The notes below the pieces were generated by a model, which worked only from the letters and a program-made list of their open reading frames with translations, searched no databases and was not told the DNA's origin. Source: Agrobacterium vitis (lineage in GTDB: Bacteria; Pseudomonadota; Alphaproteobacteria; Rhizobiales; Rhizobiaceae). From it: a stretch of DNA of 64,000 nucleotides. This document shows positions 26,445 to 35,315 of this stretch, piece by piece. Location: contig NZ_CP146241.1 in the NCBI RefSeq assembly GCF_037039395.1, positions 186,001 to 250,000 of the forward strand, in the 5' to 3' direction. The position numbers and the translations under genes are program-made. Within the stretch, counting starts at the first letter, position 1; each line of letters begins with the position of its first letter.

Positions 26445-26741
26445 GATTTAGTTCCCTTTTTATGTCACCCTTTAAGGAAGGCGCTTATATTTTTCTGATC
26501 AGAAATTATTTTCCTATCGTATTTTAAGAGGCCATGTTGTCAATAAAAATTTCTTAAGATCATCATTTTCGAATTCGATCAAAACGCTAGATTACTGATA
26601 AGAAATAACATTCTCAGAAAAACATTTTAGGCGCTGATAAATCGAACGAACCTTACTCAAAGGCAATCAAGGAATAATCCGCTTGCGATTACCCTATTTG
26701 ACGCTTATCTTTCCTATAAGAAACATTTGTGAAGTTGCCCT
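26445..26741. promoter_or_regulatory. Divergent promoter region with repeated TTTCT..AGAAA sites
   Basis: This AT-rich interval separates the minus-strand transport/HyuAB operon from the plus-strand reductase and regulator. It contains a perfect palindrome TTTCTGATCAGAAA (26492-26505) close to the binding-protein start. A one-mismatch relative TTTCCTATAAGAAA (26710-26723) lies 18 bp before the reductase ATG. Related half-sites occur near 26550 (TTTCTTAAGA) and 26594 (CTGATAAGAAA). The XRE-cupin protein at 27920 is the obvious candidate to bind them. Repeats are seen; the binding protein is inferred. Confidence 0.55.
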
Positions 26742-27791
26742 ATGACATTGAAAACGAATTTCGCAGCGGAAACCTGCCGCCTGCCGTTCGAAGCCCTTCA
26801 GAACCTCCTCAAGCGCATTTTCCTGGCGGCTGGAGCCAGCGAGCACGTCGCGAACATCCTCAGCGCCAATTGCGCTGGATGCGAACGTGATGGCGCGCTT
26901 TCACATGGCATTTTCAGAATGCCCGGCTATGTAAGTTCCATCCGCAGCGGTTGGGTCGATCCTGCCGCCGTGCCGGTTCTGGAGACCGGTGGCTCGGGCT
27001 TCCTGCGGGTCGATGCCCGTAACGGATTTACCCAGGTCGCGCTTGATTTCGCGGCACAGTCTTTAAAGGAGCGCGCAAGGCAGGAAGGCGTCGCGCTGCT
27101 TTCGATCCGCAATTCCCATCATTTCAGTGCGCTCTGGCCGGATGTCGTGCCCTTCGCCGAAGAGGGACTACTGGCCATCGCGATGGTCAACAGCTTTGCC
27201 TGTACCGCGCCTTTCGATGCCAAGGTGCCGGTTTTCGGCACCAATCCGGTTGCCTTTGCCGCGCCCTGTGACGGCATGGCCCCCATGGTCGTCGATATGG
27301 CCACCAGCGCCATCGCCAATGGCGATGTGCAGATTGCCGCGCGCGACGGCTTCAGCCTGCCGCCCGGGCTCGGCATCGACCGGAACGGAGAGCCAACCGT
27401 CAATCCCCATGCGGTGCTGGATGGCGGCGCATTGCTGACATTCGGCGGCTATAAGGGCTCGGCCATTTCCATGCTGGTGGAAGTGATGAGCGCCGCTTTG
27501 ACCGGAGGCAAGTTCTCCTATGAAGTGGACTGGTCCGACTATCCCGGGGCGCAGACGCCGCATACGGGCCAGCTTGTTATCCTGATCGATCCGGATGCTG
27601 GCCGCAACGCACAATTCAGCCGCCGCGTCCGGCATCTGGTCGAACGGCTCCGGCTGGCAAAGGTCTCGCGCCTGCCAGGTGATCGCCGGCTGGTCACACG
27701 CGAGCGTTCAATGCGGGAGGGCGTGTGCCTGCAAAAGAGCGATCTGGAGAAAATGGAACTTCTCGCGCAGCAAAGATGGGCACCAACCTGA
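26742..27791 (+). CDS. Ldh2/MDH2-family NAD(P)H oxidoreductase, DpkA/LhpD-like imine reductase
   Basis: A 349-residue protein of the malate/L-lactate dehydrogenase 2 family, which includes delta1-piperideine-2-carboxylate/delta1-pyrroline-2-carboxylate reductases. Landmarks are GCERDGALSHGIFRMPGYV (catalytic His in SHG), ISIRNSHHFSALWPDVVPFAEEGL-like segment (LLSIRNSHHFSAL), NPVAFAAPCDG and GGYKGSAISMLVEV. Position next to a proline-racemase-family enzyme favours an imine reductase producing proline or pipecolate over a ureidoglycolate or lactate enzyme. It is transcribed divergently from the operon at 24858-26444 and shares its control region. Confidence 0.8.
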   Translation: MTLKTNFAAETCRLPFEALQNLLKRIFLAAGASEHVANILSANCAGCERDGALSHGIFRMPGYVSSIRSGWVDPAAVPVLETGGSGFLRVDARNGFTQVALDFAAQSLKERARQEGVALLSIRNSHHFSALWPDVVPFAEEGLLAIAMVNSFACTAPFDAKVPVFGTNPVAFAAPCDGMAPMVVDMATSAIANGDVQIAARDGFSLPPGLGIDRNGEPTVNPHAVLDGGALLTFGGYKGSAISMLVEVMSAALTGGKFSYEVDWSDYPGAQTPHTGQLVILIDPDAGRNAQFSRRVRHLVERLRLAKVSRLPGDRRLVTRERSMREGVCLQKSDLEKMELLAQQRWAPT

Positions 27792-27919
27792 TGTCGCGGG
27801 GCGGGGATCAGGTTGATCCTTGCAGAAGTTGCGGCTCTGTGGCATGGGCCATCGGAAGTTACATAAGAAACAACGTCTACAAGTGATGCACCTGAGACGT
27901 GACAATGGGAAGATCGCAT

Positions 27920-28534
27920 ATGGAGACGGAGACCTCTCAGCGCAGCTCGCCGCGAGCGGGTACGAAATCTCTTTCGGTAATTTTGCGCAAACTGAGAAAA
28001 AATGCGGGTCTCAGCATCGGCGAACTCGCCGAAAGGAGTACTCTCGCCCCCTCGACGCTCTCGAAAATCGAGAACGCGCAAATGTCGCCCACCTATGAGA
28101 CGATCCTCAGCCTGGCAAGCGGCCTGGGTGTCGATGTATCTGAACTGTTCGCCCACAAGCCTAGCTCACCAGTCAGCGGACGCCGCGCCGTCACCCGTGC
28201 CGGCGAAGGCTCAAAGCTGAAGACCAGTCATTACGAATATGAACTTCTCTGTGCAGACATTGCCAACAAAAAGATCATTCCGCTACTGACGCGGATCAAC
28301 GCGCATTCGGTACAGGAATTCGAGACATTGGTCGTCCATCCTGGAGAGGAATTCGTCTACGTTCTCGAAGGCAGCGTCACTCTGCATACCGATCTCTACT
28401 CCCCCACCGTCCTCAATGCCGGCGACAGCTGCTATTTCGACAGCATGATGGGGCATGCGCTGGTCAGCACTTCCAGCGAGCCGGCCACCATCCTTTGGGT
28501 TTGCTCGAATGTCATAAGTCCATTGATCGGCTGA
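27920..28534 (+). CDS. XRE-family transcriptional regulator with cupin domain
   Basis: An N-terminal helix-turn-helix (LRKLRKNAGLSIGELAERST through LSKIENAQMSPTYETILSLA) is followed by a C-terminal cupin (FETLVVHPGEEFVYVLEGS, and LNAGDSCYFDSMMGHALV), the layout of ligand-sensing repressors such as PuuR. Start candidates are GTG 27899, ATG 27905 and ATG 27920; GGGAAG lies 7 bp before the last. It is 128 bp downstream of the reductase gene and probably controls the divergent region at 26445-26741. The cupin likely senses the substrate of the pathway. Confidence 0.85.
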   Translation: METETSQRSSPRAGTKSLSVILRKLRKNAGLSIGELAERSTLAPSTLSKIENAQMSPTYETILSLASGLGVDVSELFAHKPSSPVSGRRAVTRAGEGSKLKTSHYEYELLCADIANKKIIPLLTRINAHSVQEFETLVVHPGEEFVYVLEGSVTLHTDLYSPTVLNAGDSCYFDSMMGHALVSTSSEPATILWVCSNVISPLIG

Positions 28535-28635
28535 GTTGGAGGATCTGCTCCGTGGCTCCCACGCATACCACTAACTCATGCTCTGATGAGCCAATGTGTC
28601 GGATGCAGTGAGCGTGGCGCTTCCGCCTAACCATG

Positions 28636-29127
28636 TTATTCCGTCGCGTCGAAGGCCACTCCGAAACCGGCCGCCGAGGTCGCAGTCTGCGCGGCGACAG
28701 CAAGCTGTGACATGACGCTTCCCGTGACACGCGATGCTTCCTCACCGAGAGCCTCAGCCAGGCGGACGCGAGCATCCTCCCAGGCGGCCATGGACTTGGC
28801 CATCAATTGGCGGCCTTCGTCGGTAAGCGCTAGGCGTTTACCAGCCCGGCCCCGCCCCCCACGACTATGCACAAGATTATTCCGTTCCAAGCTCTTTACA
28901 CTTCGGCTGAGAGTGGTGGCGTCGACACCAGCGCGTGCCGCCAGTTCAGCGAGCGTTGGCTCATGGCTACCGCCAATTCCCACCAGAAGGCTGAACTGCT
29001 CTGCGGTGATCCCCAAGGGTCGAAAGCAGGCATTGTAGTAGCGTGTCAGTGCCCTCGCGGCGACCCGGGCCTGGAAGGCCGGGCACTCGGCTTCAACGCG
29101 GCGATAGAAATCTGAAGCATCCGTCAT
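28636..29127 (-). CDS. MarR-family transcriptional regulator
   Basis: A 163-residue winged-helix regulator: dimerisation helix RALTRYYNACFRPLGITAEQF, recognition helix ELAARAGVDATTLSRSVKSL and the wing GRAGKRLALTDEGR. It is divergent from a DUF1330 gene, and a perfect 20-bp palindrome lies between them, the typical MarR autoregulatory arrangement. Ligand unknown. Confidence 0.88.
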   Translation of the reverse strand: MTDASDFYRRVEAECPAFQARVAARALTRYYNACFRPLGITAEQFSLLVGIGGSHEPTLAELAARAGVDATTLSRSVKSLERNNLVHSRGGRGRAGKRLALTDEGRQLMAKSMAAWEDARVRLAEALGEEASRVTGSVMSQLAVAAQTATSAAGFGVAFDATE

Positions 29128-29157
29128 TTTCAGGTCTCGACAATCTTCGACTCACCT

Positions 29158-29177
29158 AATACTGTATATACAGTATT
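29158..29177. promoter_or_regulatory. Perfect 20-bp palindrome, probable MarR operator
   Basis: AATACTGTATATACAGTATT is a perfect inverted repeat, 15 bp before the DUF1330 start and 30 bp before the MarR start. Size and position fit a MarR dimer site overlapping both promoters. Confidence 0.7.
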
Positions 29178-29192
29178 ATAGGGAGCTGCACC

Positions 29193-29483
29193 ATGACTGC
29201 CTATGTCCACGTCAACCTACGGATCAAAGATCCAACCAAACAAGCCGCGTTGGCGCCACGCTTTCAAGCCGCGTTAAAAGCAGCCGGAGGCCGTATCCTC
29301 CACTTTGGCCCTGTAGCCGAGATTCTGGAAGGGGATGTGATCCCTTTGCCTATGGCTGGTATCTTCGAATTCGCCACCCTCGCCGATGCGCAGGCGTTTT
29401 ATAAGTCGTCAGAATATGCGCCAATCAAGGTCGAACGCGATGAGGCTCAGGAAGCACGCATGTTTATTGTTGACGCGCATTAA
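29193..29483 (+). CDS. DUF1330-family small protein
   Basis: A 96-residue protein with the ferredoxin-like dimeric alpha-beta barrel pattern of DUF1330: strands AYVHVNLRIKD and GRILHFGP, then AGIFEFATLADAQAFYKSSEYAPIK. Members are mostly uncharacterised and sometimes linked to small-molecule stress. The gene is divergent from the MarR gene and its 3' end overlaps the end of the M20 peptidase gene by 20 bp tail to tail. Ribosome-binding site GGGAG is clear. Confidence 0.82.
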   Translation: MTAYVHVNLRIKDPTKQAALAPRFQAALKAAGGRILHFGPVAEILEGDVIPLPMAGIFEFATLADAQAFYKSSEYAPIKVERDEAQEARMFIVDAH

Positions 29484-30810
29484 GTAGATCCGCCACCGAC
29501 ATCTGCCTTAGTCCACACCAATCCGCAATAAAAATTGCGATGATTTTTGTCATGGATTTCACGCTATCGAGATCTGTTCGTTCCCGAGGAGAATGGCTGT
29601 CGAAACCGCGACCGCCGTAGCAGAGCGTCGGAATGCCATAGTACAGGTCGTATTGCCGTGTGTCGCTCGTTGCGGTCTGGCTGAACGTTTCCAATTCCGT
29701 GCCCATGACGTAGCGATGGCACCTGGAAAGGACGGCTTCCGCCTCCGAACCAGGTTGGAAGACGTGGCCGTCTGCCTGGAATCCAATCCAGGTGACGTCC
29801 GGAATTTTTTCAGCGGACAGGCGTTTCGCACAGGCGGAGATGCAATCCAGAACACGTTGCCTGACCTGTGGCAGCGGATGGTCCGGCAGGACCGACAGCC
29901 GGCATTCGATCTCGCACCAAGAGGGTACGGAGCCAAGCCAGTCTCCTCCCTGAATCTTGCCAAGACTGAACTTGACCGGGCTTTCAATGTGACCGAACCA
30001 GGGATGCTGTTTTGCCTCCTCGTTGATCGTTTTTGTGAGTTCCTCGAGATCGGCGACATATTCGAATGCGGCAAGAATCGCGTTCGAGGTGCGCGAGGCG
30101 CTCAGGACATGGCCGGGTCGTCCGAGTATCCGGGCTCGAAACCAGACGGATCCAAGCTCGGCCCGCAGCAGGCGATGATCGAGCGATTCCGGGATAAGGC
30201 AGGCGTCCGCCCGATAGCCACGCTCGAGCGTAGCAAGGGCGCCATTGCCGGTGCATTCCTCTTCACTGACCGTTTCGACGAAGACTTGTCCGGCTGGGAC
30301 ATAGCCGAGCGCGCGGAGAGCATCGAGCGCGAACACCATCTCGCAGACACCGGCTTTCATATCGTTGGTGCCGCGTCCCCACATGAAACCATTTTCGACC
30401 TTTGGCTGGAATGGATCACGATCCCACAATTCCGGCGCGCCCGGCGGCACCACGTCGATGTGCCCTTGCAAGATAAGGCTGCGATGGGCGGGATCTGGAT
30501 CTGGAAGCGAGGCAACGACCTGAATGGCCTTCACATAGTCCACATCCACTGCCGGCGAAGCGCCAGGCTTCCCTGCAATCGGCACGTCGGCAATCGCGAA
30601 CTGGTCCACCAGCCAGCCGCGCGCCTGGAACTCCGATGCCAGCCAATCCTGGCACGGCGCCTCGTTGCCACGAACCGATCTGAAAGAGACGAGCTGGCCC
30701 AGCCATTGTACCTGCCTCTGGAACCCTGCCTCGATCACGGCGTCAAGCGCCTCTGAAAGTTTGACCAGATCCAAAGACTGGTCTGGTTTTGCAGTTTCAT
30801 TTGATGGCAT
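29464..30810 (-). CDS. M20-family metallopeptidase/deacylase (ArgE/DapE-like)
   Basis: A 448-residue zinc amidohydrolase. Metal-binding motifs appear in order: GHIDVVP near 118, GRGTNDMKAG near 147-156, the catalytic EE pair in SEEECTGNG near 185 and the final histidine in GFDSHSPRERTDL. The start MPSNETAK at 30810 follows AAGGAG by 6 bp. Members remove acyl groups from amino acids or cleave dipeptides (acetylornithine deacetylase, succinyl-diaminopimelate desuccinylase). Here it stands between two HyuAB systems, so an N-carbamoyl or N-acyl amino acid from ring opening is a reasonable but unproven substrate. Confidence 0.85.
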   Translation of the reverse strand: MPSNETAKPDQSLDLVKLSEALDAVIEAGFQRQVQWLGQLVSFRSVRGNEAPCQDWLASEFQARGWLVDQFAIADVPIAGKPGASPAVDVDYVKAIQVVASLPDPDPAHRSLILQGHIDVVPPGAPELWDRDPFQPKVENGFMWGRGTNDMKAGVCEMVFALDALRALGYVPAGQVFVETVSEEECTGNGALATLERGYRADACLIPESLDHRLLRAELGSVWFRARILGRPGHVLSASRTSNAILAAFEYVADLEELTKTINEEAKQHPWFGHIESPVKFSLGKIQGGDWLGSVPSWCEIECRLSVLPDHPLPQVRQRVLDCISACAKRLSAEKIPDVTWIGFQADGHVFQPGSEAEAVLSRCHRYVMGTELETFSQTATSDTRQYDLYYGIPTLCYGGRGFDSHSPRERTDLDSVKSMTKIIAIFIADWCGLRQMSVADLLNARQQ

Positions 30811-30975
30811 TGAAACTCCTTCTTGGACACATCGACATGCACCCATTCCCAAGCGTGATCGTCACCCAGAACCTCTCACAGACACTCGAAGGGAACAACC
30901 ACAATGAAAATATTATTTGTCGACATATGAAATTTTGGGTGATAGCTTTTTTGATATCGGACCTCAGATGCCGAA

Positions 30976-30988
30976 ATCGCATAGCGAT
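30976..30988. promoter_or_regulatory. Short inverted repeat before the GAF-domain gene
   Basis: ATCGC-ATA-GCGAT is a 5-bp-arm inverted repeat in the 242-bp gap between the divergent M20 and GAF genes. It may be an operator; nothing else in this gap stands out. Confidence 0.25.
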
Positions 30989-31052
30989 GATCGCCCTTAC
31001 GAGATCGACGAACCGAGACAGACAGGTTCGACTGGACGGAGAGAGTTCACAG

Positions 31053-31604
31053 ATGAGACACCCGTACGACGTCGATGAAGTTTGGAGACGGGCAGCCGGA
31101 CCGGACGCTGCGGCTTCACTTTTCAGCTATCTTCGCGATGGCATCCACCGCGACGTCGGCTGCGGCCTCCTCACGGCGTCGATCTACGACGTCGCCAACA
31201 TGCGATCACGCCGCGTCTTTTCCGAGAATGTCGAAGCCTATCCGACAGGCAATTTTAAACGTCTCGACCGCAACCTCTATTTCGAGACCGTTCTGGTCGG
31301 ACGGAAGCACTTTTCCTCCACGACCATCGAGGAAATTGCAGAGGTGTTCTTCGACTGGGAGAAAATCCGCGACCTCGGCTTCGAGTCCAATCTGAATATT
31401 CCGGCAGTCGCCAGCGATGTCGTCATCGGCTCGGTGAATCTCCTGGCAAAGAAGGGCCACTACGATGCCGAGCGCGTCGGGCGCGCGCTTCTCTGGCAAC
31501 CGGTCGTCACGCTCTGCTTCCTTCTGCTTGCTCAAGGCAGTGTCGAGAATGCCACGTTCAACCCAGATTTCGACGGCACCGCCCATCCGGCAACGGAAAG
31601 GTAG
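31053..31604 (+). CDS. GAF-domain protein of the second hydantoinase operon
   Basis: A 183-residue protein resembling a single GAF sensor/binding domain: GIHRDVGCGLLTASIYDVANM, then KRLDRNLYFETVLVGRKHFSSTTIEE and a VASDVVIGSVNLLAKKGHYD strand-helix pattern. The start ATG at 31053 gives the whole domain; the frame is open further upstream but with unrelated sequence. It precedes the ABC transporter genes and is probably in the same operon. Function unknown; it may bind the imported ligand or act as an allosteric partner. I see no catalytic or DNA-binding domain. Confidence 0.68.
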   Translation: MRHPYDVDEVWRRAAGPDAAASLFSYLRDGIHRDVGCGLLTASIYDVANMRSRRVFSENVEAYPTGNFKRLDRNLYFETVLVGRKHFSSTTIEEIAEVFFDWEKIRDLGFESNLNIPAVASDVVIGSVNLLAKKGHYDAERVGRALLWQPVVTLCFLLLAQGSVENATFNPDFDGTAHPATER

Positions 31605-31681
31605 ACGCCGTCCTTCAGACCAACCGTGAAGAGCCGGAAAGGCCGCAGGTTCAACATCCAGAGAACAAGGAACCTAAGCCC

Positions 31682-32680
31682 ATGAAATATGGAATTCTTG
31701 CCGCCGCCCTTCTGCTTAGCACCTGCCTCACGCCGTTTGCGGCTACCGCCCAGGACAAGCCTCTGAAGATCGCCTTTCTGGCCGCCTCTAGCCAGAACGG
31801 CTTCAACCAGGCCATCTATGCCGGCATTGAAAAGGCGGCCAAGGCGGCGGGAAACGTCACCACCGAGATTTTCGATGGTGAATTCTCTGCCCCGACGCAG
31901 TTCAGCCAGGTCGAAGACCTGACCGCCGGAAAGCGCTTCGACGCGATCATCATCGCGCCCAACGATACGGTCGGCATCGCCACCGCGCTCGAGGACGCCA
32001 CGGCTGCCGGCATCAAGGTCGCCACCACCCTCTTCCCCATCGGCCCCGACCTCAAGAACATGCAGCCGCAAGTCAAGGGACTGACGACGACAGTCGCGTC
32101 CGACCCGTCGATCGGTGCCTCCGCACAGGCAGAGGCCGTGGTAAAATCCTGCGAGGGCAAGCGCCCCTGCAACGTCGTCATCATGATCGGTCAGTTGATC
32201 TACCCATTCGACAATCTGCGCTACGAGACCTTCAAGACCGTTCTCGCCAAGCATGACAACATTAAAATCGTGGCGACCGGCGAAGGCAATTACAGCCCCG
32301 ACACGTCCCTCAAGGCTATGCAGGATATCTTGCAGGCCAATCCGAAGATCGACGCAGTGCTGTCCAATGCCGACCAGCATCTGCTGGGCGTCGAGATCGC
32401 GCTAGAAGATGCCGGTATTGACCCCTCTTCCGTCTATCTCATCGGCGGCGGGCTGAACCAGATCACCGTCGACAAGATCCGCAAAGGCACCTTCAAGGCG
32501 TCACTTGCCAATTTCCCGGTCTCCATGGGTTCCGCAGCGCTTGAATCCGTCGTCACTTCGCTGAAGGGCGGCACCGTACCTGTCTGGACTGACGAATCCA
32601 AGCTGCGAGACATTCCGCAGATCGTCGATAAGGCCTGGCTCGATGCCCATCCCGATTTTACGGCTGAATGGCAGGGCTGA
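31682..32680 (+). CDS. Ribose-type periplasmic binding protein (system 2)
   Basis: A 332-residue peripla_BP_4 protein with a signal peptide (MKYGILAAALLLSTCLTPFA, cut near ATAQ). LKIAFLAASSQNGFNQAIYAGIEKAAK, then IIIAPNDTVGIATALEDATAAGIKV, are the sugar-binding-protein hallmarks. It delivers its ligand to the permease/ATPase encoded just downstream. Association with HyuA/HyuB suggests a nucleobase- or hydantoin-like ligand rather than a free sugar. Confidence 0.87.
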   Translation: MKYGILAAALLLSTCLTPFAATAQDKPLKIAFLAASSQNGFNQAIYAGIEKAAKAAGNVTTEIFDGEFSAPTQFSQVEDLTAGKRFDAIIIAPNDTVGIATALEDATAAGIKVATTLFPIGPDLKNMQPQVKGLTTTVASDPSIGASAQAEAVVKSCEGKRPCNVVIMIGQLIYPFDNLRYETFKTVLAKHDNIKIVATGEGNYSPDTSLKAMQDILQANPKIDAVLSNADQHLLGVEIALEDAGIDPSSVYLIGGGLNQITVDKIRKGTFKASLANFPVSMGSAALESVVTSLKGGTVPVWTDESKLRDIPQIVDKAWLDAHPDFTAEWQG

Positions 32681-32752
32681 TCGTCAGCCCATGACATCGA
32701 CGCTATTCCAGATGCGGACGATGCATCTCGATACATCCGGAGACCACGCTCT

Positions 32753-34288
32753 ATGACCAAAGGCGACATCGCCGTTCGTATCCATGGCGTTGCGAAGAGT
32801 TTCGGCGGCACACGCATTCTCCACGACATCGGCATCGATTTCGAGGCGGGCAAGGTTCACGCGCTGGTCGGTGAAAATGGCGCGGGCAAATCCAGTGTGG
32901 GTAAGATCGTCGGCGGATACTATTCCGCTGACGAAGGCGAGATCGTCGTCTTTGGCGAGCAGATGAGCCGCTATTCCCCGCGCGAAGCGCTTCTACGCGG
33001 CATTGCCATGATCCACCAGGAACTTCAGCTGGTGCCGGAACTGACCGTGCTGCAGAACGTCTTCCTCGGCCGGGAGACCAACAAGGCAGGCTTTCTCACG
33101 CGCGGCGATCGCGAACGCTTTGCGGCACTCGAAATCACCTGCGACTTCGGGCTCGACCCGGATGCGAAGGTGGCGGACCTCAGGATCGCCGAACGGCAGA
33201 AGGTCGAGATCATGCGGGCAATCGCCCGCGACGCCCGCGTCATCATCATGGACGAACCAACCTCGTCGCTGACGGAGGACGAGGCGGAACGCCTGCATCT
33301 TCTCATCCGCCGACTGAAAAGCCAGGGCGTAACCATCATCTATGTCAGCCATTTTCTCGACCATATCATCGCTAATTGCGACCGTGTCACCATCATGCGC
33401 GACGGCCATGTGGTGCGCACAACGAACATCGCCGACGAAAGCAAGGAGAGCCTTGTCGACAGCATGCTGGGCCGAGCTTTCGAAATCGTCTGGCCAACCC
33501 TGCCTGCTGCACCTTCGCGCGAGATCGCCCCGATCGCGGAAATGCGTGCGGTCTCGACCCGCACCGGTCTGCACGATATCTCTTTGACGGTCAGGCCGGG
33601 TGAGATCGTCGGCCTGATCGGCCTTGTCGGCTCCGGCCGCACGGAGGTGGCCCGCGCGCTGTTCGGCGCCGACACCATCACAAAGGGCGACTATTTCATC
33701 CGGGGACAGCGACAGGATCGGCTCGATATTCCCTCGGCAGTGGCGCAGGGCGTCGCCCTTGTTCCCGAGGATCGTCGCAAGCAGGGCCTCGTTCTGACCC
33801 AGACCACCCGACCCAACATCAGCCTTGCGACCCTGGACCGGATCAGTCGCTTCGGTTTTCTCAAGAGCCGCCAGGAGCGCAACCGCACCGGTGGCATGAT
33901 CCGGCACTTTGGCATCGTACCGGAGAAGATCGACGGGGACGTCGCCTATTATTCCGGTGGCAACCAGCAGAAAGTGCTTCTGTCCAAATGGGCAGTGGCC
34001 GAACCAAGCCTTCTCATTCTGGACGAGCCGAGCCGCGGCGTCGATATCGGCGCACGCCAGCGCATTCACGCCTTCATTGTTGAAATGGCTGCGAGCGGAG
34101 CGGGTGTCGTGCTCATCTCGTCCGAACTCGAGGAAGTCATCAATCTTTCGCATCGCGGCTACCTCATGAGCGAGGGCCGCATTTTCGGCGAGGAAGATTG
34201 CCGCTCCCTGACGGTCGAAAGGGCCCTCAAGCGCATCTTCGAAATCCAGAGCCGAAACATGCCATCCGAGGAGTTTAAGGGTCCATGA
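32753..34288 (+). CDS. Ribose-type ABC ATPase (RbsA/MglA family, system 2)
   Basis: A 511-residue double-cassette ATPase. Cassette 1: Walker A GENGAGKS near 40, signature region LRIAERQKVEIMRAI and Walker B VIIMDEPTSSL. Cassette 2: GLVGSGRTEVARALF (degenerate Walker A, as in the family), YSGGNQQKVLLSKW and LILDEPSRGVDIG. It overlaps the permease gene by 4 bp. A 72-bp gap with no obvious features precedes it. Confidence 0.9.
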   Translation: MTKGDIAVRIHGVAKSFGGTRILHDIGIDFEAGKVHALVGENGAGKSSVGKIVGGYYSADEGEIVVFGEQMSRYSPREALLRGIAMIHQELQLVPELTVLQNVFLGRETNKAGFLTRGDRERFAALEITCDFGLDPDAKVADLRIAERQKVEIMRAIARDARVIIMDEPTSSLTEDEAERLHLLIRRLKSQGVTIIYVSHFLDHIIANCDRVTIMRDGHVVRTTNIADESKESLVDSMLGRAFEIVWPTLPAAPSREIAPIAEMRAVSTRTGLHDISLTVRPGEIVGLIGLVGSGRTEVARALFGADTITKGDYFIRGQRQDRLDIPSAVAQGVALVPEDRRKQGLVLTQTTRPNISLATLDRISRFGFLKSRQERNRTGGMIRHFGIVPEKIDGDVAYYSGGNQQKVLLSKWAVAEPSLLILDEPSRGVDIGARQRIHAFIVEMAASGAGVVLISSELEEVINLSHRGYLMSEGRIFGEEDCRSLTVERALKRIFEIQSRNMPSEEFKGP

Positions 34289-35259
34289 CCAAATCACAGA
34301 CAGCCGCACCTGCAAAAGGTGAAGGCAGACCTTTCAACGCAGGCGCCTTTGCCCGCGAATACGGCGTTCTCGTCATCATCGCGGCTTTGCTGATCGGCCT
34401 CAGCCTGGTTTCGGACAGTTTTCTGACGGTGCGCAACCTACTCAATATCGTCAATCAAAGCGCGCCGCTGATGATCATCGCCTGCGCATTGACACTGGTC
34501 ATCATCGGCGGCGGATTCGACCTGTCGACCGGTGCCATCTTCGGCGTGGCCGCGGTCTCGTCCGGCTGGATCGCAACCCAGGTCGATCCCTATGTCGCCA
34601 TCCTTGCGGGCCCGTTGATCGGGCTGGCGCTCGGCACTGTCAACGGATTGATCATCACCACCTTCAACGTACATTCCTTCCTCGTGACCCTGGCAACCAG
34701 TCTCGTCTATCGCGGTATCGCGATCCTGATCACCGGCGGCTCACTCATTCCGGTGCGTATCGATGCCTTTTCCTGGCTCGGGCGCGGGCGCATCGGCATG
34801 GTCAACGTGGCGATCATCGTCGTCATCGTTTTCATGATCATGATGGTGGTGCTGCTCAACCGCACGACCTTCGGTCGCAAGGTCTTCGCCGTCGGCGGCA
34901 ATGAAGAAGCGGCCATCCTCTCCGGCATCAGAACCAATCTGGTCAAGATAATCACCTTCGCGCTCAGTGGCGGCGCGGCAGGGCTTGCCGGTGTGATCAC
35001 TGTGTCGCGCCTCTCCATGGCCGAACCGCAGGCGGGCGCCGGTCTTGAACTGGAAGCGATTGCGGCGGTCATTCTCGGTGGCACGGCGATCACGGGCGGC
35101 GCGGGCGCAATCTGGCGATCGATCGCCGGCGTGCTCCTAATGGCGCTCATCGGCAATGGCTTCAACATCCTCAACGTCAATCCTTTCTTCAAGGACCTGA
35201 CAACGGGAGTGATCATCGTGATTGCGGTCGCGCTCGCCGCATCGAATTCGCGGCGCTGA
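34285..35259 (+). CDS. Ribose-type ABC permease (RbsC family, system 2)
   Basis: A 324-residue inner-membrane permease with about nine spans. Hallmarks are GGGFDLSTGAIFGVAAV, NVHSFLVTLATSLVYRGIAIL, FGRKVFAVGGNEEAAILSGI (coupling region) and LELEAIAAVILGGTAITGG. It forms a homodimer with the RbsA-type ATPase. Confidence 0.9.
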   Translation: MTKSQTAAPAKGEGRPFNAGAFAREYGVLVIIAALLIGLSLVSDSFLTVRNLLNIVNQSAPLMIIACALTLVIIGGGFDLSTGAIFGVAAVSSGWIATQVDPYVAILAGPLIGLALGTVNGLIITTFNVHSFLVTLATSLVYRGIAILITGGSLIPVRIDAFSWLGRGRIGMVNVAIIVVIVFMIMMVVLLNRTTFGRKVFAVGGNEEAAILSGIRTNLVKIITFALSGGAAGLAGVITVSRLSMAEPQAGAGLELEAIAAVILGGTAITGGAGAIWRSIAGVLLMALIGNGFNILNVNPFFKDLTTGVIIVIAVALAASNSRR

Positions 35260-35315
35260 ACGTCGCCAACCGGGCGACACCGGCAGGTTCGCATCGTCTT
35301 TAGGGAACACCACAC

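Noticed and set aside
32993..34315. Long open frame (440 codons) on the strand opposite the RbsA-type ATPase
   Set aside because: High-GC antisense shadow of a clear ATPase gene; no family motif in the translation.
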